From Pterois miles (lineage: Eukaryota; Chordata; Actinopteri; Perciformes; Scorpaenidae): 64,000 nt of DNA. Below, piece by piece: positions 35,102 to 45,320 of this stretch (position 1 is its first letter; the number at the start of each line of letters is the position of its first letter). Location of the stretch: positions 22,746,001-22,810,000 of the forward strand of contig CAMQGK010000637.1 in the NCBI GenBank assembly GCA_947000775.1, written 5' to 3'. Under the pieces are notes generated by a model that saw nothing but the letters and a program-made list of their open reading frames with translations, did not search any database and was not told where the DNA came from. The position numbers and the translations under genes were made by a program.

Positions 35102-35934
35102 CACCAGAAGACACAGAGCAACATGACTGATTTCAGATTACCTCTCTCATGCACTACTGTCATGGTAACGTTTTATAAGAATAACTTGTTTTAATCATAT
35201 TTGCTCCATTTCTTCCCACTGCTGCTTTACTGTATGTTATCCTTTAATGAAAGTGCACTTGCACTTCATTTTACATGCTCTTTACTAAATATTTATACTT
35301 TCATCACAAATAAAAATACTTATTCTGCACAATCTGGAGAAGAGAAACTATGCAAACGAGAGGACTAGATTCATGTATCCATCTACATAACACCTGTAGA
35401 GTGATGACGCAGAATAACTAATACAACCTGCTGCATGTAGGGATGAGCTCTGTGTAGGACACACAGTCATTTCAGGCTAAAACTGAACAATCCATCACTG
35501 TGCAGCGTATGTGTGAGCACGCATGTGTGTGTGCATATGTGTTGTGATCAAGTCAGATGGTCTGATTCTGGTGAAGAAACAGCTCACTACTGTCGCTATG
35601 GAAACAGGCGAGAGGCAATGGAAGTGTGTGTGTCTCTGTGTATGTGTGTGTGTGAAGGGAAAGAGACAGAGAAACCCATCTTCTAATCTATTCTATTGTT
35701 CTTGTGTCCTGTGATGGACTGGAAGAAGTCACGTCCCCGTGTCTGAATCAGGCAAGTGCCCCAGTTTCTTGTTAAGATTGTTGTTATATTGTTTCTTATC
35801 TGCCTAACTGAGTGCCCTTTTGTTGTTTGTTTTGTGTTTCTGCATTTTTTCTGCTGAGATTAATAAAGCACTCTATTTATCTCACTGTCTGTCTGTTATT
35901 AACCCCCTGAAACCAGCGATCCCGTAGTAGTCAT

Positions 35935-36440
35935 ATCATGCCATTATGTCGTGAAGGAGGCTAAATAACGCAAAGTTAATCTAAATTTTGACAAGGAAAA
36001 ACAGGTATGGCCATTTTCAGAGGTCCCTTGACCTTTGACCTCATATGTGAATGAAAATGGGTTCTACAGGTACCCATGAGTCTCCCCTTTACAGGCATGC
36101 CCACTTTATGATAATCACATGCCATTTGTCGTTTTCAAACCATGTCCTTTAAAATGCAGTATAAATGTGCCTTTTCTAAAATGGTGTATTTTAATATTTC
36201 TGCCTACTGGGGTCCCTAAATCTCAATCTCTGTGGGTCTCTGAATTACATAAATTGGATATCACTGTAAAGCTGAGACTCTTGTGGATCCAAAGAGCCCA
36301 GCTGTGTTCACAGAAGCCATTTCATTGTTGTGAGACCATTTTTTTTGTTTTTAAATTTGACCTCACTGTATAAAATGACCTCTGAGGTGACCTCTAGGAT
36401 AATCACAGCCTCATGAAACTTTATACCCTCAAACTAGAGA
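35935..36440. repeat. interspersed repeat family B copy
   Basis: Contains TCCCTTGACCTTTGACCTCA, CCCATGAGTCTCCCCTTTAC, TATGATAATCACATGCC, CTACTGGGGTCCCTAAATCT, GACCTCTGAGGTGACCTCTA and ACTAGAGACCGAGAGCATTC, so it extends further in one direction than the other copies. Confidence 0.8.
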
Positions 36441-37729
36441 CCGAGAGCATTCAGAAGATATAAGTGTTTGCCAAGCAATCATCGAAAAATGCAGTTCCTG
36501 CAGAAATGTCAAAATGTGAAAAGTTTTTGAATCCAAATCACAGCATGGCTTTTCATATGGTGGTCCTCAAAGTCTTGGTGTCTTAATGTGGTATTTTGGA
36601 GGGATTATTGATCATTTTATACATATTACAAAACAGCTTGAAGAGACGATATTGAACTTATTTAATAAACTAAAACTGAATTCAAGCCAGCTGCATTCTA
36701 TCTGATCTTTGTAAGATCTGAGACATGTTGGTGTGTCCACGTGTTGTCACATGGCGATGGAGTCAAATGTCGTTGAGGGCAGCGTCCTGCATGTAGAGGT
36801 CAAGGAGGCCATTTGCTGGGCATTTATGTGCATTGGACTGTGTGAGTTTTTTTACACTTATACATGCATCAGTACTGACACACACACACAACAGACGTCA
36901 CTGCTTCATGACCCATGACACCGAAAGTCAATTCCACTTTTCAGCTTGATGAACACTGGCCTTTTGATGTCCCTTAAGAGGAAAATCAACACGTACATGT
37001 GTACAAATGCTACATATATTCCTGTGAGAATAAACGTGTTGAACACATCACACGGTCTAGTATAATTGTGTCTGTGGACGTTGGTCCTCCAGGGCTACTG
37101 TCAGAAAGGCTCACTCTACCTGACGCTAGCAGCATTTGAAGAAAAATGAGAGACACAAAGCAATCAATTCTCAAATTAAGATCCCATCAACTTGTCGTCC
37201 AATCCAGTGGAGTGACCTCTCAATGAATGAATTAATCAGTAACCCAGTAGATCAATTCACCACCTCTTGATTGCTTCCTACAAGTCTCCCAAAGCCTAAA
37301 TCAATATGTCCCTACGTCAAACAGACTCTCCAGTGGACACAGTGGAAAAACAAATCATGTGCTGACCTATAAAAAAAAAAAAAAAAAACATACTGTTTAC
37401 CTACTTTGAGCTCTTCCATATCTGAAAATTAAAAAAAAATAAAATAATTAAAGTCTGATCATGTGCACCATATGACTTTAACTGGATCAATTTTCCAATT
37501 ACAAAAATATTATTAGTTGCTCTTTACCTTCCAGTGAAGAGCTTCACCTAGAAGGCCTAGGCTGTGCACAGGCTCACACTACCCCATCCACTCAGTGACC
37601 CTGACACCCTGACCACAACAACATGGTCCTCTTCAGCTTCCCACACACCATCCGCCATATGTGTTTAAAAGATCACCAACACAACCATACTGGGGGCTGA
37701 CCCAGTATGTGTCTGGAGGGTTTAATCAC

Positions 37730-38345
37730 AAATTAAAGGGAGACTTGTGAAGTATTTATACTCTTATCAACATAGGAGTGGACAAATATGCTGCTTTATG
37801 CAAATGTATGTATATATTTAGAATTGGACATAACTTAACAACACAAAACAATGACAACTATCATCTAGAGACCCTCACGGGTTCTGCATTTTGTGTAAAA
37901 ATCTGAACAAATCATAACACGGCAAACTGCAGCCCAACAGGCAACAACAGTGTGTCAGTGTGTCAATGTGCTGACTTGACTATGACTTGCCCCAAACTGC
38001 ATGTGATGTGATGTGGGCATGTCTGTAAAGGGGAGACTCGTCTGTACCTAAAGAAGCCATTTTCATCCACATATCTTGAGGTCAGAGGTCAAGGGACCCC
38101 TTTGAAAATGGCCATGACAGTTTGTACACACCAAAATGAAGTGTACGTTTGGAGTGTTATTTAACCTCCTTTGCGACTAGCTACCATAACATGGTTGGTA
38201 CTAGTGGATTCAGAAGGTTTTCTAGTTTCATATGATACCAGAATCATGGAAACTGCCTAAAAATCACAGGTTGTGTTAATGTGTTAAAGAGATTAGTGGT
38301 GTTAAAACAAATTTGTGTTATTATCGCATTCACATTGACATCTCT
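37730..38345 (-). repeat. interspersed repeat family B, near full-length inverted copy
   Basis: Reverse-complement counterpart of 24985-25620: TACTCTTATCAACATAGGAG, GGCAAACTGCAGCCCAACAG, GGCATGTCTGTAAAGGGGAG, TTGAGGTCAGAGGTCAAGGG and GAAAATGGCCATGACAGTTT in opposite order. It ends near TTATCGCATTCACATTGACA. Confidence 0.85.
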
Positions 38346-38508
38346 TATAGAGAGAGAGTGAGAGAGAGTGAGAGAGCACTACACTTCCCGTCATTTACTG
38401 TAACATGAGATTTTAAACGTAATGTCTGGATTATGTACAGAGGTAACCCTAACCCTCATAACAAGCTCCCTCTTCCTCATTTCAATTGAATTATTCACAT
38501 CTTTCTCT

Positions 38509-38511
<3 letters not shown>

Positions 38512-38553
<42 letters not shown>

Positions 38554-38570
38554 ACACACACACACACACC
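38512..38570. repeat. (CA)n microsatellite with one TA interruption
   Basis: About 28 CA units with an ATA break near 38548. It drives the 147-codon overlapping frames on both strands at 38391-38865. Confidence 0.95.
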
Positions 38571-39349
38571 TCTGACTGTTACTGGTAATGGGCTGCTGCA
38601 TGATAAACTTGCCAGTAATGTAGAGTATTGTGTGTGTGTAGTGTGTGTGTGCTTTATTTTTCTGAGCATGTGTGTGCTCTTATTAACTACACACTCAAAT
38701 CTCTCTTTCAATAATACATCACATCTCATGAGATATCGGCATTCTTTAGTGTTAGAGTTTGCATCCCGTCCCTCTGTGGTTTTTCGGGCAGATATCCTGA
38801 ATCTACTCATCATGCTCACAAACAGCCTCATCATTACTGAGCTTTCTGGGAAGCTGCTCTTTTAAGTAGCTTGTGTGACAGATGAATAAGTCATTCAGAG
38901 CAGCCTCTGTTTGGATTTGGTACTGCAGACCTCGCCGGTTGGAGTCATACTGCTTCATGACCCCTGATATTTGTATCCAAACTATTTATCGACCCGTTGT
39001 TGAGTAAGTTATGAAATGAATGAGGAATGTGATTGCTCAACTGTGATTTCTAATAACGTAAAACAAAAAATACATATCATCTTTATTCCTTCTGCACAGA
39101 TCTGTTGGTATGCGGTCTGCAGATTTACTGCTCACCTAAATTAAACCGCAGACTGCAGCATCCGCCTTAATCTATTCTCAATATCACACACACAAGCACA
39201 CACACCTCCCCTTTTCCTCTTGATGGATCAGATCATTATCTGTCTCTTTGACCTCTAGCTAAAACGAACTGGGGGTGCAGTATCACATCCTTTTTTTGAG
39301 TAAAATGGTTTATGACTACACTTTATATTAAATGAATACCTTTTATCTG

Positions 39350-39715
39350 ATAAAAAACTCACATATATCTGTGTTATGTTTTTTTTTTTCCACAGTTGAA
39401 ATGTCAGAAAATCTACAAGGGTGCAATGCATTCGACAGAGAATAAAAACTGAGATTTCTTATCATTACAAACTTTTATTTAACCAGGAGTAAAAACTCAC
39501 TGAGATTAAAAATCTCTTTTCCAAGAGTGTCCTGCAGCACAGTGACCCGTAGACATAAAACAGGCGTGACAATTTAAAACCAATAATGCTCTCCTGTAAA
39601 TAAATGATAGTAAATAATCAGAATTATGATTTCATATCTCACAATTACAAGAAATATCTGCAATGTGTGGTGTCAGGGAATGAACATAGCTGCATTCATT
39701 TATATATTCATGCAT
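39350..39715 (+). repeat. interspersed repeat family F, copy 1
   Basis: Shares with 41814-42209: AAATCTACAAGGGTGCAATG, TCTCTTTTCCAAGAGTGTCC, TGCAGCACAGTGACCCG, CTCACAATTACAAGAAATAT, GGTGTCAGGGAATGAA and TTATATATTCATGCATGCA. The matching edges of the two copies define a ~370-395 bp element. Confidence 0.85.
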
Positions 39716-39867
39716 GCACACATTCAGATACACCCACATCCACACACAAAAATGAACTAAAAGGGGTGTTAAGTATGCTATCTCACCAGATAAACAAACT
39801 GGAGAGACAAATAAAAAAATGATAAAACAAATTAAAAAAATAGTATTTATATGTATCTATATGTAAT

Positions 39868-39913
39868 AATAATAACAATAACAATAATAATAAATAATAA
39901 TAATAATAATAAT
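39868..39913. repeat. (AAT)n/(AAC)n microsatellite
   Basis: AATAATAACAATAACAATAA followed by further TAATAATAATAAT units. Confidence 0.9.
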
Positions 39914-40679
39914 GCAAATACATGTACAAATATTGGACACTTTGTAGTTGCAGTGATTCATCAAATTAATGCAATAAAAGTATATAAAATGATTGTATTT
40001 TAGCTGTGGAGAGAATCACTAAAGAACCACCTCAATAAGTGAATAAATTCAGAATAGTAAATTAAAAATTAATCAACGTGAACCTAGCTTTTCACATTTT
40101 ATAACCTTGACTTGTTGCTGAGTTTGCAGTACAAAAAAACAGAAAAAGAGCTGTGTATCTGTGCCAAAAGCTTTTGCACTAATTATTTGAGGAAAGTTTT
40201 TTTTTTTTTTAAGTTTTCTCATAATACAGCAAACATGAGACAAAACCACCTGTGAAATATAGAAAATCATAACTTGATTAAGGCTAGTTCTGATTTAGAC
40301 ATAATGGATTTATCAATTAATTAGAAGGATTAGTTGTCCTTGATTCAACTAACAAAATAAATCCCTAATTAATCCATTTAACTCCCTTTAGATTAGGTAT
40401 GGCTAATTTGACAGGACTATCCCTTTAAAGAAGTCTGCTATATATAAAGGAACAGTCCATTTCACCAAAAAGGGGAACCCTGTCACTGCTTCGTGAGGTT
40501 TCTAAATTTTAATACAAAATATACACTATGGAGGAAAACGAGCAGTTTATTTTATGTATCTTTTTAAAGGTAAATATGATATTATACTTAAAACCAACAT
40601 TTAAAGGGTTAATGTGTTCACAAAAAACGCGGTCACCCCTTTGGGGCTTTTCTATTTATAGCATCAGCTGTTGCAATAC

Positions 40680-40835
40680 AAAGATTAGCTCTTCAACGTA
40701 TTGTTTCGCAGATGTGGGCAGCACACTCCCGTCTGTGGCGAAAGGGCGGCGGTGGTTTGAAGCCGAGGAAGAGGGAGATGAGGAGGAACATGTCGGCGTG
40801 AGGACGTTTCTTTGTGTTCGCCAAAACTCAGATCG
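40680..40835 (+). other. mras: candidate non-coding first exon of mras
   Basis: A comparatively GC-rich segment (GGCGAAAGGGCGGCGGTGG, GTCGGCGTGAGGACG) ends in AACTCAGATCG followed by GTGAGTAGCT, a near-perfect splice donor at 40835/40836. The next plus-strand gene is mras, whose first coding exon starts at an internal acceptor at 55178, so mras must have an upstream 5' exon. This is the best candidate, giving a 14.3-kb first intron. Out-of-frame ATGs are present. The left edge is unknown. Confidence 0.4.
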
Positions 40836-41170
40836 GTGAGTAGCTGACAGAGGGGAGGTCGTGAATGCGGGTATTCACGGACAGTGAAGGCAACACCGAC
40901 CGTTAACTCCATCAACAGTCTACTGTAGCCTAGCTAACTGTCACCGGGCTGTTTCGGGCTAATGACAGCGCGCTAGGCAGTCAAGGGAAGGTAGCTCGTT
41001 TTAATTAAGCGTGCGAACGACTGGGTTCAGTTTGCGGAAACTGCTGTTTGCTGCAAACTTACAGAGAAAGATGAAGCGAAGAGAGATCCGTTATTCAGGG
41101 GCGGCTACTGTCGGTTTTTCCACACGGCCGCTCGCACACTCACACGGGCCCTGCCTCTGAGTGTCAGAAA
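40700..41170. promoter_or_regulatory. mras: CpG-enriched region, possible mras promoter
   Basis: CpG density rises here (CGTTCGCCAAAACTCAGATC, GTGCGAACGACTGGG, CACACGGCCGCTCGCACACT) against AT-rich flanks. No TATA box was identified. Assignment to mras depends on the candidate donor at 40836. Confidence 0.35.
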
Positions 41171-41399
41171 TGTTCCCGAGGGGACGAAAACAAAAACACG
41201 CTGTCTTTTATAGCATGTCAGAAATGATCACGAAAGCCCCCACGGTGCGTTCAGCAGGGTTGTTTTTTAACAGTAGTAGTGGTGTCCAGCTGTGAAGCAG
41301 CAGAAATGAGCAGATTTAACCGCTGGGCTGAGAGAACAGAGGGATTCTTCATGTCTCAAATCATAGGATGAGATCATTCAGAAGCAGCTCAGTCTGCAG

Positions 41400-41402
<3 letters not shown>

Positions 41403-41440
<38 letters not shown>
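41403..41440. repeat. (CA)n microsatellite
   Basis: About 19 CA units ending in CGCACGCG. Confidence 0.95.
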
Positions 41441-41443
<3 letters not shown>

Positions 41444-41639
41444 GCGTTAATCACTATTAATAGCAAAGTGAAATCACCAGATTTGTCTGTCTGGGCCCTT
41501 TATCCTTCATCATCATCATCATAACTTAATGGAAATGTCAATTCCTGCTGCTGCTGCGTTGCTTGTGCATGCTATTTCATATTCTTCAAGTTTAACGTGA
41601 CCTTTGACCAGGTAAACCACCTATTTCCTGATTCCATAC

Positions 41640-41926
41640 TATTACGATACGATTAGAAATGCATTGCGATTTTTAAGTATTACGTTTCGATTCATCCACG
41701 TTTTAACACCAGACCATGGGGAAAAGGTGACTCATACACTGCTAGGGACTTTTACTTTGGAAAAAATCTAAATGAATACCTTAAAATGTTTGATTTTCAG
41801 TATGTATGTAGTCTTTGAAATGCCAAAAAACTGCCACATATACCGGTTATGTTTTGTTTTCCACATTTGAAATATCAAAAAATCTACAAGAGTGCATTGC
41901 ATTCAACAGAGACCAAAAATGGAGAT

Positions 41927-41961
<35 letters not shown>

Positions 41962-42620
41962 AGCAAGAACTCACTGAGCTTAAAATTCTCTTTTCCAAGA
42001 GTGTCCTGCAGCACAGTTACCCGGCTGCATAAATAAAACAAACATAATTTAAAACCAAGACAATATATGAAAATAAAATAACTCTTCTCCTGTAAATAAT
42101 AGTAAATGATCTGAATTATGATCTAGCGTCTCACAATTACAGGAACTATCTGCAATGTTTGGTGTCAGGGAATGAAAATCACTGCATTTATTTATATATT
42201 CATGCATGCAAAATGTGTGATTTTCAGTTTGTATGTAGTCAGAGATATCCTGAAGTCAAATATGTCAGCCATTGTTGGGAATTATTTATTAAGTCCTTTC
42301 CAGCAACCTAGATATGAAAGGATAAAGACATTTCCCTCTCAAATTAGTGGTGTCTTCTTTTAATTTATTAGGGACATGTAATGTTTTATACTTCTGGTTA
42401 ATATAATCTAATCGGTTTTATTTATATGTATTTTGTATATTCAGTTCCCTTTGTTAACACCTTATTTTGAAAACTGGACGTTAGTTGGTTGGCCAAGCCC
42501 GTTCATAAGCTCTTACTGTTCACTTTATATGTCCCTGCATCTACTCAAATGAAGCGCATATATTGATTCTGGTATTAAAAAAATCTATTTCATAGTCGTA
42601 ATATACATTCATTCCCCCTC
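41640..42620. repeat. interspersed repeat family G, copy interrupted by family F
   Basis: Left part 41640-41813 and right part 42210-42620 align in order with 14520-15240. Between them lies the family F insertion 41814-42209. Confidence 0.75.
41784..42240 (+). mobile_element. family F element inserted in family G with ~30-bp flanking duplication
   Basis: The insertion (41814-42209, ~396 bp) is bracketed by AAATGTTTGATTTTCAGTAT and GTATGTAGTC at 41784-41813, and AAATGTGTGATTTTCAGTTT and GTATGTAGTC at 42210-42240. These are near-identical direct repeats of host sequence that is single in the 14.5-kb copy (GATTTTCAGCATGTATGTAG). That is a long target-site duplication. It includes an (ATT)n run at 41929-41960. 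Confidence 0.7.
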
Positions 42621-42726
42621 CCCTAGAAAATATCTTCTGGGCGACTGGTAGATGCTGACCACCTAGGTGAGTCAGTGTGTGTGATCTATTACACATGTAC
42701 GCGGCCTGGTAATAATACTTGTTATT

Positions 42727-43085
42727 AAAGAGGACCTATTATACTCATTTTCAGGTGCATACTTGTATTCTAAGTTTTTACTAGAACACGTTGACATGCT
42801 TTAATGTCCAAAAATGCTTTACTTTTGGCTTACCAGCTGTGCTGCAGCGTCTCTTTTCACCCTCTGTCCGAAATGCTCTGTTTGAGCTCCTATCTGCCCC
42901 CTCCTTCCTGTAAAGCCCAGTCTGCTCTAATTGGTCAGCTGGCCCTCTGTTGTGATTGGTCAACCAAACCAAACTCTGTGGACTCTGTTCCACTCTAACT
43001 AGCTTTGTTTGAGGACGTGCCAAACCAGTCGCTCTTTAAATGTGTTACTTGGTGACATCACAACGTTACAGGAAGAAAGGTAGGA
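42727..43085. repeat. MITE-like teleost repeat (AGAGGACCTATTATACTC end)
   Basis: Begins AAGAGGACCTATTATACTCA then TTTTCAGGTGCATACTTGTA, the recognisable end of an abundant fish repeat, and runs through TAATTGGTCAGCTGGCCCTC and GTGACATCACAACGTTACAG. The right boundary is uncertain. Confidence 0.55.
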
Positions 43086-44139
43086 CTTAAAGGAAGGTCA
43101 TGTTTAGAAGGTAACCAGCAAGTAGCAGAATCTGATCTGCAATCTGGAAAGTCTTGCTAAAACTCTCACAAGACTTGCTGCTTGATGACCTATCCTAACC
43201 TTATTTATTCAAGATCAATACCAAACCTTAACCATGTCATGAGAGTTTCCCTAACATGCAGGTTACCACACATTCATACACTGATGGCAGAGGCTACCAT
43301 GCAAGGTGCCAACTTTGCCCATCAGGATCTAATTTAAATACTGATTTGCACACTGATGGCTCAGCCTTTGGGAGCAGTTTGGGGTTAAGAGTCTTTCTCA
43401 AGGACAGATTGACAGGTGAGCAGGACTGAAACACCGGCCGTCTGATTGGTGGTCGACTTGCTCTACCACCGCAGTAACTTTGCAGACCTTTTATATGCAC
43501 AAAAATACTACACAACACATTAAAAGAAAGGGCAAAATAATAAATGTTTAAAAAATGAGTCCTGTGAGATTCAAATTGACAGTTACATGTATAGGAGTGT
43601 TACCTGCTGTAGGTGATAGCTCTGATAGTTCAAAGTATGGCAAAATGTTGACAAAAAGTGGGCATGTGTGGTATTTAATATATGGGCTACAACTAACGAT
43701 TATTTTCACTGTCGCTTAGTCAGTCAGTTATTTTCTGGAGTCATTGATTAATTGTTTGGTGTATAAAATTTCTTTGTCCGCCACTCAAAGATATTCAGTT
43801 TACTGTCTCAGAGGAGTAAAAAAACAGAAAATATTCATATTTAAGAAGCTGAAATCAGAGATTTTTTTTTATCTTAAAAAAATACTCAAACTGATTAATC
43901 ATTTATGACAGTAGTTGCAGATTAATGTATTAGTTGACAACTAATTCATACATCGCTGCAGCTCTAATATGAGTGTTAACCAGGGCATGATCCTGACCTG
44001 GATGAATAAATGAAATAAACATTATTCCATATTAGTCCAATCCTAATTGGTCCAAATGTTTTCGTGGGTTTGGTGATTGATAGATAGAGACTAAAAAAAG
44101 AGTTTCACTACACATTAGCATCGTATTCCTCTTCTGTCT
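43086..44139. other. intergenic sequence, mostly unassigned
   Basis: No gene recognised. A family A copy occupies 43685-43970 (GGGCTACAACTAACGATTAT at the left, GTTGACAACTAATTCATACA with CGCTGCAGCTCT at the right). Confidence 0.5.
43685..43970. repeat. interspersed repeat family A, full-length copy
   Basis: Both ends are present: GGGCTACAACTAACGATTAT at 43684 and CATCGCTGCAGCTCTAA at about 43952-43968, giving inverted GCTGCAAC-type termini around ~285 bp. No transposase. This is the clearest copy for defining family A ends. Confidence 0.75.
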
Positions 44140-45320
44140 TAACCGACCAACTTTTAACCAATTTATTAACCATTAACTGCCAAGATTAGTACCTCTCATA
44201 CAGAGGTGCTTCAGCTGCAGTATATGAGCACAACAGACAACTGAGTCAACAGCCACAGTGCTGCGTTCACTGTCTCCAGTTCACCGTCAGGAGAGTTACA
44301 GTAGCAGCCATGGTGCTGCGTTCACTGTCTCCAGTTCACCGTCAGGAGAGTTACTGTAGCAGCCATGGTGCTGCGTTCACTGTCTCCAGTTCACCGTCAG
44401 GAGAGTTACTGTAGCAGCCATGGTGCTGCGTTCACTGTCTCCAGTTCACCGTTTGGGAGCGTTAGCAGCCACAGTGATGCGTTCACTGTCTCCAGTTCAC
44501 CATCTGGGAGGGTTAGCAGCCACAGTGCTGCATTCACTGTCTCCAGTTCATCGTCTGGGAGGGTTAGCAGCCACAGTGCTGCATTCACTGTCTCCAGTTC
44601 CTCGTCCGGGAGCATTAGCAGCCATGGTGTTGTGTTCATTGTCTCTAGTTCACCATCCGGGAGCATTAGCAGCCACAGTGTTGCGTTCACTGTCTCCAGT
44701 TCACCACCCGGGAGCGTTAGCAGCCACGGTGCTGTGTTCACTGTCTCTAGTTCACCATCTGGGAGCGTTAGCAGCCACGGTGCTGCGTTCACTGTCTCCA
44801 GTTCACCATCTGGGAGCGTTAGCAGCCACAGTGCTGCGTGTAGTGTCACAGACATGCAGCCACTTTCCCATTAAAAGTCTTCACCGCACATTTAGTTTAG
44901 TTTAGTGATTGTCCAACAAACAGTGTGTGTTTGTGCTACATTAGCAGCTGCTAGTGTTGTCGGTGGCTTCATACTCACTGTAGCGAGTGTTGGTTTGTTG
45001 GTGGCGTTGTAGCTGTGAACGTAGCTGTAGCAGACAGTGTGTGTACACTTTATTTGTCTGTGAATAAATGCTACGAGGCTACAAGCTACAACTCTTCAGC
45101 TGGAAGTCCAGAGCCAACTTCCTGTATCAGTGTTGACTCAGACTCTTTTAAGGTGGGCTCTTAAGGTGGATCAGCTTTTATCCTTAAAGTGACAAACTTC
45201 ACCTTTGTGTTTTTCTCAGCTTTTTAATTATTAGTATTTCTATTAACCGTTTAACTGATAGTGTTACTGGGTTAAAATGCTTAATGTTATCGGTGAACGG
45301 TTAATTATTAACATCCCCGT
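44140..45320. repeat. interspersed repeat family C, copy 2 with internal minisatellite
   Basis: Outer parts match the copies at 2285-2835 and 51355-52030 (AACTGCCAAGATTAGTACCT, GTGTCACAGACATGCAGCC, GTGAATAAATGCTACGAGG, ATTATTAACATCCCCGTTTG). The centre is expanded by the array at 44295-44838, doubling the element's length. Confidence 0.8.
44295..44838. repeat. 51/55-bp minisatellite inside family C copy 2
   Basis: Units start at 44295, 44350 and 44405 (55, 55 and 56 bp, GTTACTGTAGCAGCCATGG type) and then at 44461, 44512, 44563, 44614, 44665, 44716, 44767 and 44818 (51 bp, GTTAGCAGCCACAGTG type). Each has GCGTTCACTGTCTCCAGTTC. Because 51 is divisible by three, frames stay open on both strands for 149-169 codons, encoding period-17 Ser-rich or Leu-rich repeats. 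These are by-products of the repeat, not a gene. Confidence 0.9.

Larger units (their letters stand above)
32061..40680. other. gene-poor stretch between the TRIM gene and the presumed mras promoter
   Basis: No coding exon recognised. It contains family B copies (32395-32660, 35935-36440, 37730-38345), a family D copy (33700-34150), a short 10-bp tandem repeat at 35060-35101, CA repeats (38512-38570), a family F copy (39350-39715), AAT repeats (39868-39913) and poly-A/T runs (37372-37388, 40198-40211). Open frames of 60-147 codons here are microsatellite- or repeat-driven. Confidence 0.5.

Noticed and set aside
38391..38865. Two overlapping 147-codon frames
   Set aside because: Both run through a CA microsatellite; the Thr-His and Cys-Val runs are artefacts and the flanks have no domain.
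44365..44905. 161-169 codon open frames on both strands (Ser-rich or Leu-rich period-17 repeats)
   Set aside because: They arise from a 51-bp minisatellite whose unit is a multiple of three, inside a dispersed repeat. No initiation, splice or conservation support.
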